From assembly GCA_040769385.1 (NCBI GenBank), contig JAXGLD010000001.1:248001-312000 (forward strand): DNA of 64,000 bases. Reading direction: 5' to 3'. The number at the start of each line of letters is the position of its first letter. The stretch's first letter is position 1. Source of the DNA: PHAA01 sp022706565. Its GTDB lineage: Bacteria > Bacillota > Syntrophomonadia > Syntrophomonadales > Syntrophomonadaceae. This document shows, piece by piece, positions 45,043 to 53,587 of the stretch. A program made the position numbers and the translations under genes. Below the pieces are notes generated by a model, which searched no databases, was not told the DNA's origin, and was given only the letters and a program-made list of their open reading frames with translations.

Positions 45043-46365
45043 CTAATTTTCGGCCACAACTCCAGCCAGGATTTCTGCTAATTCCTTTTTGCCCACTTCT
45101 TCCAAATCATATCTGACCCGGACGGCTGGCTTGTCCAACTTCATGATTCTCCTTAAATCAATGGGAGTTCCTATTACCACCAATTCCGCGGGCGAATCAT
45201 TGATTGTCTTTTCCAGTTCCTCGATCTGGACTTTTCCATAACCCATGGCGGGTAGAAGCCTGGATATATGATTATACTTGGCAAAAGTGCCTTTGATGGT
45301 TCCAACCGCGTAAGGGCGCGGGTCGATCAGCTCGGTCGCTCCCAGTTTTTCGGCGGCAATCACGCCCGCCCCGTAAGCCATTTCTCCATGAGTAAGGGTG
45401 GGACCATCCTCTACTACGAGGACTTTCTTGCCGGCTATTGCTTCCGGATCGTCAACAGTAATGGGGGAATTGGCCATTATTATCTTGGCTTTGGGATTTA
45501 TGGCGGCGACAGTATTTTTGACTTTTTCTACTTCCAAGGGATCGGCGGAATCAATCTTGTTGATTATGGCTACGTCAGCCATTCTGAGATTTGTTTCTCC
45601 GGGATGATACGTAGTTTCGTGGCCGGCTCGATGCGGATCGACCACCACTATGTGCAAATCGGAGTTATAAAAGGGCAAATCGTTGTTACCGCCATCCCAA
45701 ATTATCACATCTGCTTCCTGTTCAGCCTTTTCCAGAATAGCCTGGTAGTCAATTCCGGCATATACCACCATGCCGTTATCGATATGCGGCTCAAATTCCT
45801 CTCTTTCTTCGATCGTACAATTATACTTGTCCAAATCCTCATAACTGCCAAATCTCATGGCTACCTGCTCTTCCAGGTTGCCGTAAGGCATAGGATGCCG
45901 GATTATAGCCACCTTCTTGCCCATTTCAACGAGGGCCTTCGCCACATAGCGGGTGGTCTGACTTTTACCGCTGCCCGTTCTTACCGCAGTTACCGCAATC
46001 ACCTTGGCGTTGGATTTGACCATGGTTTTATTTGCTCCCATAAGACGAAAATCTGCGCCGCAAGCTAACACCTGGGAGGCCTTTTGCATTACGTATTGAT
46101 GGGACACATCGCTGTAGGCAAACACTACCTGATCAGCCCCGTATTTCTCTATCAGGGAATCCAGTTCTGCTTCCGGATAAATGGGTATCCCTTCTGGATA
46201 CAACTCACCGGCGATACTGGCAGGATACACTCTCCCTTCGATATCCGGTATTTGGGTAGCTGTAAAGGCTACCACCTCATAATCGCTATTGTTGCGGAAA
46301 TAGGTGTTGAAGTTGTGGAAATCCCGCCCAGCGGCCCCCATGATGATTACACGATCCTTTTTCAA
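45043..46365 (-). CDS. cyclic 2,3-diphosphoglycerate synthetase-like P-loop GTPase
   Basis: 440 residues, cytosolic. N-terminal Rossmann-like domain (1-125, VIIMGAAGRDFHNFN), then a P-loop VTAVRTGSGKSQTTR with the metal-binding strands DVIIWDGGNNDLPFY and IINKIDSAD (NKxD, guanine recognition), plus VVEDGPTLTHG. It resembles the archaeal cyclic 2,3-diphosphoglycerate synthetase family, which in anaerobic bacteria has no proven role. It sits between GNAT/argF and argG with 21-base gaps, so it is part of the arginine operon. The real reaction is unknown. Confidence 0.8.
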   Translation of the reverse strand: MKKDRVIIMGAAGRDFHNFNTYFRNNSDYEVVAFTATQIPDIEGRVYPASIAGELYPEGIPIYPEAELDSLIEKYGADQVVFAYSDVSHQYVMQKASQVLACGADFRLMGANKTMVKSNAKVIAVTAVRTGSGKSQTTRYVAKALVEMGKKVAIIRHPMPYGNLEEQVAMRFGSYEDLDKYNCTIEEREEFEPHIDNGMVVYAGIDYQAILEKAEQEADVIIWDGGNNDLPFYNSDLHIVVVDPHRAGHETTYHPGETNLRMADVAIINKIDSADPLEVEKVKNTVAAINPKAKIIMANSPITVDDPEAIAGKKVLVVEDGPTLTHGEMAYGAGVIAAEKLGATELIDPRPYAVGTIKGTFAKYNHISRLLPAMGYGKVQIEELEKTINDSPAELVVIGTPIDLRRIMKLDKPAVRVRYDLEEVGKKELAEILAGVVAEN

Positions 46366-46386
46366 CTTGCATGCTCCTTTACTATC

Positions 46387-46809
46387 TTATTGTCTGGTGT
46401 TTAATGAGTAAACGTGGATGTCGTGTCTCTTGACCCATGCCTGTCTTTCATAAAACGCCTGGGCGCTTTGATTGTCCTTGAAAACAAATAAATGAATCTT
46501 CTCTGCCTTCAACTCCTCCAGTCTAAGAATGACCTCCTGCAGCATTTTTGTTCCCCAGCCTTGGCGCTGATAGTTGGGGTGTACGGCCAAATGATAGATA
46601 TAGCCCCTCCTGCCGTCAAATCCCCCTAGAACCGTGCTTACTATGGAATCCCCCGATTTTGCCAGCAGGCATGTGGTGGGATTGCGCCGGATAAAGTCCC
46701 GCAGAGATTCCTCTTCATTACCAACTCCCAAACCTGGAGTGTCGCTCCAAAATGCCATCATCATCGGTATGTCAGCTTCACTGACCAATTCTATGTTTAA
46801 CTCGCCCAT
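46387..46809 (-). CDS. GNAT-family N-acetyltransferase in the arginine operon
   Basis: 140 residues; acetyl-CoA binding loop HPNYQRQGWGTKML (Q/RxxGxG) and FYERQAWVKRHDIHVY near the C-terminus. Located 13 bases after argF and 21 before the GTPase. It has no likeness to the classical argA layout (no kinase domain), and argJ already supplies acetylglutamate; acceptor unknown. Confidence 0.85.
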   Translation of the reverse strand: MGELNIELVSEADIPMMMAFWSDTPGLGVGNEEESLRDFIRRNPTTCLLAKSGDSIVSTVLGGFDGRRGYIYHLAVHPNYQRQGWGTKMLQEVILRLEELKAEKIHLFVFKDNQSAQAFYERQAWVKRHDIHVYSLNTRQ

Positions 46810-46822
46810 GGCAACTGGACCC

Positions 46823-47767
46823 TCACATGGTTACAGCCATTATGGCTTTATGGGCGTGGAGGCGGTTTTCGGATTCGTCGAATACAACCGATTGTGGACC
46901 GTCCATCACCTCATCGGTAATTTCCTTGCCGCGTTTGGCCGGCAGACAGTGCATCACTATGGCGTCGGGATTGGCCGCTGCCAGCAAGGCCTGATTGACT
47001 TGGTAGGTCAGGAATTGCTTCTCCTTTTCCTCAGCCTCGCTTTCCTGACCCATGCTGGCCCAGACATCCGTATAAACGATATCGGCGCCCTTTATGGCTT
47101 CCCAGGGGTTCTCCACCACTTCCAAGCGGGCCCCGCTTAATTGAGCGTCCTGGCGAGCCATCGCCAACACCTGGGCGTCGGGTTCAAATCCGGGAGGACA
47201 GGCTATAGTCATGTTCATACCCACCTTGGCGCATCCATAAAGTAGTTCATGAGCTACGTTGTTGCCATCGCCGATAAAAACCAATTTCAATCCCTGCAAG
47301 CGCCCCTTGTGCTCCTGAGCTGTCATCAGATCGCCAATGACCTGGGTGGGGTGGAGCAGGTCGGTCAGACCATTTATGACCGGAATTGAAGCCCAGTGGG
47401 CCAGTTCCAATACCTCATCATGAGCGAAGGTTCGAATCATGATGCCGTCCAGCATCCTCGACAACACCAAGGCGGTGTCTTTTATCGTCTCTCCCCGCCC
47501 CAATTGGATATCCTTGGGACTTAAAAACAATGCATGCCCACCCAACTGGTACATTCCCACCTCAAATGCTACCCGGGTGCGGGTGGATGACTTTTGGAAG
47601 ATCATCCCCAGGGTTTTGCCAGCCAGCAGAGGGTGCGGGACACCCTGTTTCTGCAATCTTTTCAATTCCAAGCCTACTTCCAGTAGGTATGCTACCTCTT
47701 CCGCGCTGTAATCGTGGATACTGATAAAATCCCGACCTCTAAGTCTGTCACTGACCTGCATCGCCAT
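46823..47767 (-). CDS. argF: ornithine carbamoyltransferase
   Basis: 314 residues; makes citrulline from ornithine and carbamoyl phosphate. Carbamoyl phosphate motif SSTRTR, ornithine-site HCLP and DVWASMGQE. ATG 47767 is chosen because GGAAGGATGAGC precedes it; upstream ATGs are poorer. Confidence 0.95.
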   Translation of the reverse strand: MAMQVSDRLRGRDFISIHDYSAEEVAYLLEVGLELKRLQKQGVPHPLLAGKTLGMIFQKSSTRTRVAFEVGMYQLGGHALFLSPKDIQLGRGETIKDTALVLSRMLDGIMIRTFAHDEVLELAHWASIPVINGLTDLLHPTQVIGDLMTAQEHKGRLQGLKLVFIGDGNNVAHELLYGCAKVGMNMTIACPPGFEPDAQVLAMARQDAQLSGARLEVVENPWEAIKGADIVYTDVWASMGQESEAEEKEKQFLTYQVNQALLAAANPDAIVMHCLPAKRGKEITDEVMDGPQSVVFDESENRLHAHKAIMAVTM

Positions 47768-47785
47768 GCTCATCCTTCCCACAAG

Positions 47786-48973
47786 TTATTGCCATTCCTT
47801 CAGGGCCGCCTGTAGTATCGCCAACGCCTGGTCGATCTCGGCCGCGGTTATGTTTAGTGGAGGTACAAAACGCAGCACTTGGGGTCCAGCCCCAATCAGC
47901 AGCAAGCCCAGCTTCATGCATATCTCCACCAAATCCCGGATCTCCCGGTCAAATTCTACCCCCAGCATAAGGCCTTTGCCCCTGACTTCCATTATACGTT
48001 TATCCTCGATTTTGTTAAGTCCCTGACGCAGATATGCCCCCATCGATTCGACATTCTCCAAAAAAGATGGCGAACTGACAACGTCCACCACATAGTTGGC
48101 CACCGCGGTGGCCAGCGGATTCCCGCCGAAGGTGGAGGCATGGTCGCCGGGTGCGAATCCGGAAGCCGCCCTGTCACTGGCCAGCATAGCCCCCATCGGG
48201 AATCCGCCCCCCAAACCTTTGGCAATGGTCACTATATCAGGGGTGACTCCATAAGACTGGCAGGCCAAGAAGGCGCCGGTGCGCCCCATGCCGCACTGTA
48301 CCTCATCGAAGATGAGCAGTATGTCTTCCTGATCGCACACGCTGCGGATCGCAGTCAGGAATTCTGGTTGGCCGGGGTTGATGCCACCTTCGCCTTGTAC
48401 CGGCTCAAGCAGTATAGCCGCAGTTTCATCATTAATCAAACGGCGCACCGACTCCAGATCGTTAAAGTCTGCATATACAAATCCGGCCGGCAGAGGGGCA
48501 AAACCCTCCTGGTATTTCTTCTGCCCGGTGGCGGTCACCGTAGCCAGGGTCCGACCATGAAATGAATGATTGAATACTATAAACTGATGCCGCTGCGATT
48601 GCCCTCGGCGATAATGGTATTTACGGGCCAGTTTCAATGCGGCTTCATTGGCCTCAGCTCCGCTGTTGCAGAAGAAAGCCCTGTCCAAACCTGATAATCT
48701 GGTTAGTTTCTCGGCCAATTCCACCTGGGGCTGAATCCAATACAGGTTGGAAACATGCCAAAGCCGAGACGCCTGTTCATTGAGAGCGGTCTGCATACCG
48801 GGATCGCAGTGGCCCAGTATGCACACCGCTATACCGCCCAGAAAATCCAGGTACTGCTTGCCGTCCGCGTCCCACACATAAGACCCGCTGCCTCTCACCA
48901 GAGCTATCGGAAAACGGCTGTAGGTATTCATTACATATTGCTGACCCTGATTTACAATCGACTGATTGGACAT
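47786..48973 (-). CDS. argD: acetylornithine aminotransferase
   Basis: 395-residue PLP enzyme. Phosphate/substrate segments FLGGIAVCILGH and FCNSGAEANEAALKLAR, the schiff-base region TIAKGLGGGFPMGAM (Lys in IAKG), and DEVQCGMGRTG. ATG 48973 follows GGAGGACAGGATA. Confidence 0.95.
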   Translation of the reverse strand: MSNQSIVNQGQQYVMNTYSRFPIALVRGSGSYVWDADGKQYLDFLGGIAVCILGHCDPGMQTALNEQASRLWHVSNLYWIQPQVELAEKLTRLSGLDRAFFCNSGAEANEAALKLARKYHYRRGQSQRHQFIVFNHSFHGRTLATVTATGQKKYQEGFAPLPAGFVYADFNDLESVRRLINDETAAILLEPVQGEGGINPGQPEFLTAIRSVCDQEDILLIFDEVQCGMGRTGAFLACQSYGVTPDIVTIAKGLGGGFPMGAMLASDRAASGFAPGDHASTFGGNPLATAVANYVVDVVSSPSFLENVESMGAYLRQGLNKIEDKRIMEVRGKGLMLGVEFDREIRDLVEICMKLGLLLIGAGPQVLRFVPPLNITAAEIDQALAILQAALKEWQ

Positions 48974-49008
48974 TATCCTGTCCTCCTTTCCAGAGCGAGT
49001 CTCCGACA

Positions 49009-49866
49009 TCACCATGTTACCATGGTACCGACGCCTTTTTTAGTGAATATCTCCAACAAGATGGAATGAGGAACCCGGCCGTCGATGATGTGCGTGCGCC
49101 CTACCCCGCCCTGTACGGCTTCTACGCAGCACTGCACCTTGGGTATCATTCCTCCCGCTATGATGCCGCGGTTTATATAGCTGGGGACCTCGCCTACCTT
49201 GAGCACTGAAATCAGGCTGTCCGGATTCTTGGCATCCATCAACAGGCCGGGGACATCGGTCAACAATACCAGTTTGTCCGCCTTCATGGCTACTGCTATA
49301 GCCGCTGCAACCAGATCGGCATTGATGTTGTAGCTCCGCTGCTCCGAATCTACCCCGATGGGGGCTATTACGGGAATATAACCATTATTGATCACCGTTT
49401 CCAGGATCTCGGGATAAACATTTTTGACTTCGCCAACAAAGCCCATAGTTCCGCTGGCATCAGCAAAATCAGCTTCGATTAATCCCCCGTCTTTGCCGGA
49501 CATGCCGATAGCCTTGCCTCCGCTGGCGTTTATCCCGCTGACAATTTGCTTGTTTACCTTGCCGCCCAAAACCATTTCCACCACTTCCATGGTATCGGCA
49601 TCAGTAACCCGCAACCCATTGACAAAGCTGCTTTTTATATCCAGTCGTTCAAGCATGGCATTTATCTCGGGTCCTCCCCCATGCACCACAATGGGGTCCA
49701 TCCCCACGTATTTCATGAGCACAATATCCTGCATTACCTTCTGCTTCAGGCAATCATCAGTCATCGCTGCCCCACCGTATTTGATAACCACCCGGCGGCC
49801 ATAGAATTGTTTGATATAAGGCAGGGCCTCGACTAATATTTCCGCCTTTTCCAAAGCTGATTTCAT
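49009..49866 (-). CDS. argB: acetylglutamate kinase
   Basis: 285 residues; phosphorylates N-acetylglutamate. KYGGAAM near 29-35, VHGGGPEINAML, and the arginine-feedback-type N-terminal helix (ALEKAEILVEALPYIKQF) that marks arginine-inhibited, hexameric kinases. ATG 49866 follows GGGAGGGAGTC. Confidence 0.95.
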   Translation of the reverse strand: MKSALEKAEILVEALPYIKQFYGRRVVIKYGGAAMTDDCLKQKVMQDIVLMKYVGMDPIVVHGGGPEINAMLERLDIKSSFVNGLRVTDADTMEVVEMVLGGKVNKQIVSGINASGGKAIGMSGKDGGLIEADFADASGTMGFVGEVKNVYPEILETVINNGYIPVIAPIGVDSEQRSYNINADLVAAAIAVAMKADKLVLLTDVPGLLMDAKNPDSLISVLKVGEVPSYINRGIIAGGMIPKVQCCVEAVQGGVGRTHIIDGRVPHSILLEIFTKKGVGTMVTW

Positions 49867-49946
49867 TATTGACTCCCTCCCACCACTCAAATATCCATAA
49901 TACATAACGGATATATTTATCGGGTTTACTCAATCAGGTGCGGTGC

Positions 49947-51152
49947 TTAGGTTCGGTAGGCAGCGTTGATTCGCACATAGTCGTAGGTCAAATCACAACC
50001 CCAGGCTGTGGCCCGTTCCTGGCCGGCTTTCATATCCACTCTTATGATTACCGGATCCTGATGTAGTTCCTGACGGGCCCGATCCTCGTCAAAGTCCAGG
50101 CCCATCCCGTTGGCGGCCATCTGCAGACCGCCCAGGAAAATATCAACTTGGCTGGGATCGAACTGGGCTCCGGAGTAACCGGCGGCAGCCAAAATACGCC
50201 CCCAGTTGGCATCTTCACCAAAAACGGCTGCCTTGGTTAGATTGGACGCGGTTATGGATCGGGCTACAGTGCGGGCTGTTGCCTGACTATCGGCATTGAT
50301 CACCTGTACCTCTATAAGGCGGGTGGCTCCTTCTCCATCCCGGGCAATCATCTTGGCCAGGCTTATGCACACAAAATCCAACGCTTGTTGAAATACCTTC
50401 CCCGCTGCACTACTGGGGTTGTCTATACATTCATTGCCGGCCAATCCGTTGGCCAGGATCAAAACCATATCATTGGTAGAGGTATCACGATCCACACTTA
50501 TCATATTGAAAGATTGTCGGGTAGATGCTGCCAGCATTTGGTGCAGGCAGCGGCTGCCGACCGCCGCATCGGTAGTAATAAAGCTCAACATGGTGGCCAT
50601 GTTGGGATGGATCATCCCGGAACCCTTGGCTATAGCGCCGATACGCACCGGGTGGCCGTCTATCTCAATCTCCACCGCTATCTCCTTGCTGACCAGGTCG
50701 GTGGTCATTATCGCCTGGGCGGCATTATTGGCTCCTTCGCGGGAAAGACTGGCAGCTGCAGACCGTATACCTTGTTCGATGCGATCCATGGGCATGGCCA
50801 CCCCGATAACCCCGGTGGAAGCGACCAAAACTTCGTGGGGGTCTATCCCCAGCAACTGCCCGGTCAACCGTGCCATCTCGATGGTGTCATTCCACCCGCG
50901 CTGGCCGGTGCAGGCATTGGCATTGCCGCTGTTGGCTACAATGGCTTGGGCAGAACCGCGCTCCAGGTGAGCCCGGTTGATATCCACACAGGCGGCCCGC
51001 ACGATATTGGTAGTGAACAATCCCGCGGCCGAGGCTGGGTGGGTGGAATATATGATGGCGACATCCTTCTTGTCAGCTTTCTTAATTACGGCCTCGACGC
51101 CCTGAGCCAGAAAACCTTGAGGCGCCGTAACCGAACCATCTATGATCTTCAT
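49947..51152 (-). CDS. argJ: bifunctional ornithine acetyltransferase/acetylglutamate synthase
   Basis: 401 residues; moves the acetyl group from acetylornithine to glutamate, and in the bifunctional form also uses acetyl-CoA. The self-cleaving site KGSGMIHPNMATMLSF holds the nucleophile Thr of ATML. ATG 51152 follows AAAGGA. Its presence means the operon recycles acetyl groups. Confidence 0.95.
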   Translation of the reverse strand: MKIIDGSVTAPQGFLAQGVEAVIKKADKKDVAIIYSTHPASAAGLFTTNIVRAACVDINRAHLERGSAQAIVANSGNANACTGQRGWNDTIEMARLTGQLLGIDPHEVLVASTGVIGVAMPMDRIEQGIRSAAASLSREGANNAAQAIMTTDLVSKEIAVEIEIDGHPVRIGAIAKGSGMIHPNMATMLSFITTDAAVGSRCLHQMLAASTRQSFNMISVDRDTSTNDMVLILANGLAGNECIDNPSSAAGKVFQQALDFVCISLAKMIARDGEGATRLIEVQVINADSQATARTVARSITASNLTKAAVFGEDANWGRILAAAGYSGAQFDPSQVDIFLGGLQMAANGMGLDFDEDRARQELHQDPVIIRVDMKAGQERATAWGCDLTYDYVRINAAYRT

Positions 51153-51199
51153 ATCATTAATCCTTTCTGCCGTTGTCAATACTGGCGGGGGCTGGAGGT

Positions 51200-52237
51200 C
51201 TAGGGGTGAACTCCGGCCAGCTTTAGTCCTTTGGTCTCCTCGATCCCCAGCATAAGGTTCATATTTTGGATAGCCTGACCGGATGCCCCTTTACAAAGAT
51301 TGTCGAGGGCTGAAACCAGTATCACCTGACCACTGTCATCATCGGCATAAATCCCTATCTGAACCATATTACTGCCGTACACCCACTTGGTACTGGGAAA
51401 TACCCCTGGTGGAAGTATATCCACGAAGAACTCATCCCGGTATTTGTCTTCCAGCGCCTCCCTCACCTGTCCTGCGCGAACCCCTTTTTTCAACTGCGCA
51501 TAGCAGGTGCTTAAAATACCCCGGTTCATCGGGACCAGGTGGGGAGTGAAAACCATCGCCACCGGGGTCCTGGCTGCGAAACTCAGTTCCTGGGCAATCT
51601 CCGGACCATGCCGGTGAGTCCCCACTCCATAAGCCTTGAACCCCTCATTAACTTCACAGAAGTGAGATGCCGCTTTGAGCGTCTTGCCCGCTCCGGAAAC
51701 TCCGCTTTTGGAATCCACCACAATGCCATAATTCTCTATTACCCCGGCCTGTAGCAAGGGAGCCAGCGGCAAAATGGCTGAAGTCGGAAAACATCCGGGA
51801 TTGGCGATTATGGAGGCCTTCTTAATCTGCTCCCGGTATAATTCAGGTATGCCATAGACCGCATCCGACAACATTTCCGGAGCAGTATGCACGGTTTCAT
51901 AATATTTTTCATAGACAGCAACATCTTTGAGGCGGAAATCAGCTCCCAGGTCGACGCATTTGAGTCCTGCTGCAGACAATTCCTTGACCATCGGTACCGA
52001 CAGACCATGCGGCAAAGCCAGGAAAACTGCCTCGCATTGCTGCTTCAGCGCTTCCAGATCAGTAGCTGTACAGGTCAGCTCGGTAAACGACCTCAAATGG
52101 GGGTACATTGAACTTACTCTGCTGCCGATATTTTCGGTGGATGTAACCGCCACCGCCCGCAGCTGATCGTGTCCGGCAATTAACCGCAATAATTCAGCGG
52201 CCGTATAACCATCGCCAATGATTCCAACTGAAAACAT
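51200..52237 (-). CDS. argC: N-acetyl-gamma-glutamyl-phosphate reductase
   Basis: 345 residues; NADPH-dependent reduction of acetylglutamyl phosphate. Rossmann GIIGDGYTAAELLRL at the start and the catalytic Cys in ANPGCFPTSA. ATG 52237 follows AAGGGGGATGCATC; the longer frame upstream runs into the promoter. First gene of the arginine operon. Confidence 0.96.
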   Translation of the reverse strand: MFSVGIIGDGYTAAELLRLIAGHDQLRAVAVTSTENIGSRVSSMYPHLRSFTELTCTATDLEALKQQCEAVFLALPHGLSVPMVKELSAAGLKCVDLGADFRLKDVAVYEKYYETVHTAPEMLSDAVYGIPELYREQIKKASIIANPGCFPTSAILPLAPLLQAGVIENYGIVVDSKSGVSGAGKTLKAASHFCEVNEGFKAYGVGTHRHGPEIAQELSFAARTPVAMVFTPHLVPMNRGILSTCYAQLKKGVRAGQVREALEDKYRDEFFVDILPPGVFPSTKWVYGSNMVQIGIYADDDSGQVILVSALDNLCKGASGQAIQNMNLMLGIEETKGLKLAGVHP

Positions 52238-52270
52238 GATGCATCCCCCTTCATAAGTAGCACGTTTGTA

Positions 52271-52299
52271 ATTATACATTCCAATGTATATTCTTGCAA
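52271..52299 (-). promoter_or_regulatory. arginine operon promoter with ARG-box-like palindrome
   Basis: Minus strand TTGCAA (52294-52299), 17-base spacer, TATAAT (52271-52276). TATACATT-CC-AATGTATA (52273-52290), a perfect eight-base inverted repeat, covers spacer and -10. Size and position fit an ArgR/AhrC operator, although the halves differ from the usual TGAAT. Confidence 0.8.
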
Positions 52300-52518
52300 C
52301 CATAAATCGGATGACTATTGGAGCAAAATTTTCTGGTCCTTATCCAACTTTTTTATCACCTTATCAATCACGCCTGTCGATTTGACTGCCTTTGAACCGA
52401 CCGGACCTGATGGACATACGTGATAGCCACTTGATCCAAATACATATTCCTTTTGTCTCTCGGAAAAGCTTGTGGCTTGTTTCATCCTCTGCCATTTTTA
52501 TCCGTCCCAGGTTGCCGA

Positions 52519-52565
52519 TTGACAAACGACTATTACTTTTCTAAAATATACTCAACCGGTATAGT
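52519..52565 (+). promoter_or_regulatory. promoter and dyad of rrf2-rubrerythrin
   Basis: TTGACA (52519-52524), 17-base spacer, TAAAAT (52542-52547). A dyad ACT-CA-ACCGGT-AT-AGT (52550-52565) lies over the expected start site and could be the Rrf2 self-operator. Confidence 0.75.
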
Positions 52566-52581
52566 TTTGACGAGGTGGTTT

Positions 52582-52986
52582 ATGAATATCAATCAGGCTA
52601 CCGATTACGGATTCAGGGCGGTATTGTACCTAGCTCATAAGGATAGCCAGGAATGGGTAGATGCCCAGACGATTTCAGAGCATGAGGCAATTCCTATCCG
52701 TTTCCTGCTGAAGATTATGCCCTGTTTGACCAAAGCGGGCATTGTTAAGTCCCATCGTGGGGTACGGGGCGGTTATGCCTTGGCCCGGCAGCCACAGGAT
52801 ATCAGTCTGCTGGATGTTATCGAGGCTATCGAAGGCCCCATATACCTTAATCGTTGTCTGGAAGACGAAGCCCATTGCAGCAAACAATCCGCCCCAGCCT
52901 GTCCGATTCACCGTACATTATCCGATATTCAGGACCAGTTGGTGTTGGAATTAAGCCGCCGCACCTTTGCCCAAATGATGCAATGA
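52582..52986 (+). CDS. Rrf2-family regulator, likely Fe-S
   Basis: 134 residues. N-terminal winged helix (INQATDYGFRAVLYLA, PIRFLLKIMPCLTKAGIVKSHRGVRGGYALAR) and three conserved cysteines (C-x6-C-x7-C, CLEDEAHCSKQSAPAC) that hold an iron-sulfur cluster in IscR-like proteins. ATG 52582 follows GAGGTGGTTT. Next to rubrerythrin, so likely an oxidative-stress sensor. Confidence 0.9.
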   Translation: MNINQATDYGFRAVLYLAHKDSQEWVDAQTISEHEAIPIRFLLKIMPCLTKAGIVKSHRGVRGGYALARQPQDISLLDVIEAIEGPIYLNRCLEDEAHCSKQSAPACPIHRTLSDIQDQLVLELSRRTFAQMMQ

Positions 52987-53044
52987 AGTGGTCACCGGGG
53001 CAAGGTACATATCACTAATTTAACAAAAAGGAGGAGTATTGATT

Positions 53045-53542
53045 ATGTCGACTATGGACAATTTAGCAGCCGCATTTGCAGGTGAGTCTCAGGCCAATCG
53101 CAAATACCTCGCGTTTTCACAGAAGGCCAAAAAGGATGGTTTCGAAAAGGTAAGCCGGTTGTTCAATGTGGTTGCGGAGGCCGAAACCCTGCACGCTTTA
53201 AAGCACCTGGCAGTCATGAAGCAGATCAACAGTACCGCAGAAAACCTCAAGGCTGCGGTGGAAGGCGAACACCATGAGTTTACCGAGATGTATCCTGCAT
53301 TTTTGGAGGAGGCCGAGAAGGAAGGCAACACCCAGGCCAAGACTTCCTTCCATTTCGCCAATGAGGTAGAAAAGATTCATCACAAGTTGTATGAAAAAGC
53401 CCTGGCCGCGGTTCTCAACAACCAGGATATGGATGTCGATAAATTTTATCTGTGCCCAGTCTGCGGATATGTAGAGGAAAATGAAGCCCCGGACCGCTGC
53501 CCTGTCTGCGGAGCTCCGGGTGCCAATTTCGCAGAGTATTAA
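53045..53542 (+). CDS. rubrerythrin
   Basis: 165 residues; peroxide reductase of anaerobes. Ferritin-like di-iron domain with two ExxH-type motifs (EAETLHALKH, ANEVEKIHHKLYEKAL) and an additional EGEHHEF, then a C-terminal rubredoxin domain CPVCGYVEENEAPDRCPVCG binding one iron. ATG 53045 is preferred over TTG 53039. 58 bases after rrf2, probably co-transcribed. Confidence 0.95.
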   Translation: MSTMDNLAAAFAGESQANRKYLAFSQKAKKDGFEKVSRLFNVVAEAETLHALKHLAVMKQINSTAENLKAAVEGEHHEFTEMYPAFLEEAEKEGNTQAKTSFHFANEVEKIHHKLYEKALAAVLNNQDMDVDKFYLCPVCGYVEENEAPDRCPVCGAPGANFAEY

Positions 53543-53587
53543 TCCTCGCTCGGCTACGCAAAATAACGCGGTTTATCAGCAAATAGA

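Larger units (their letters stand above)
52238..52581. other. 344-bp divergent intergenic region
   Basis: Between argC and the Rrf2 gene. Contains the argC promoter/operator (52271-52299) and the rrf2 promoter and dyad (52519-52565); I see nothing else in the middle. Confidence 0.6.
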
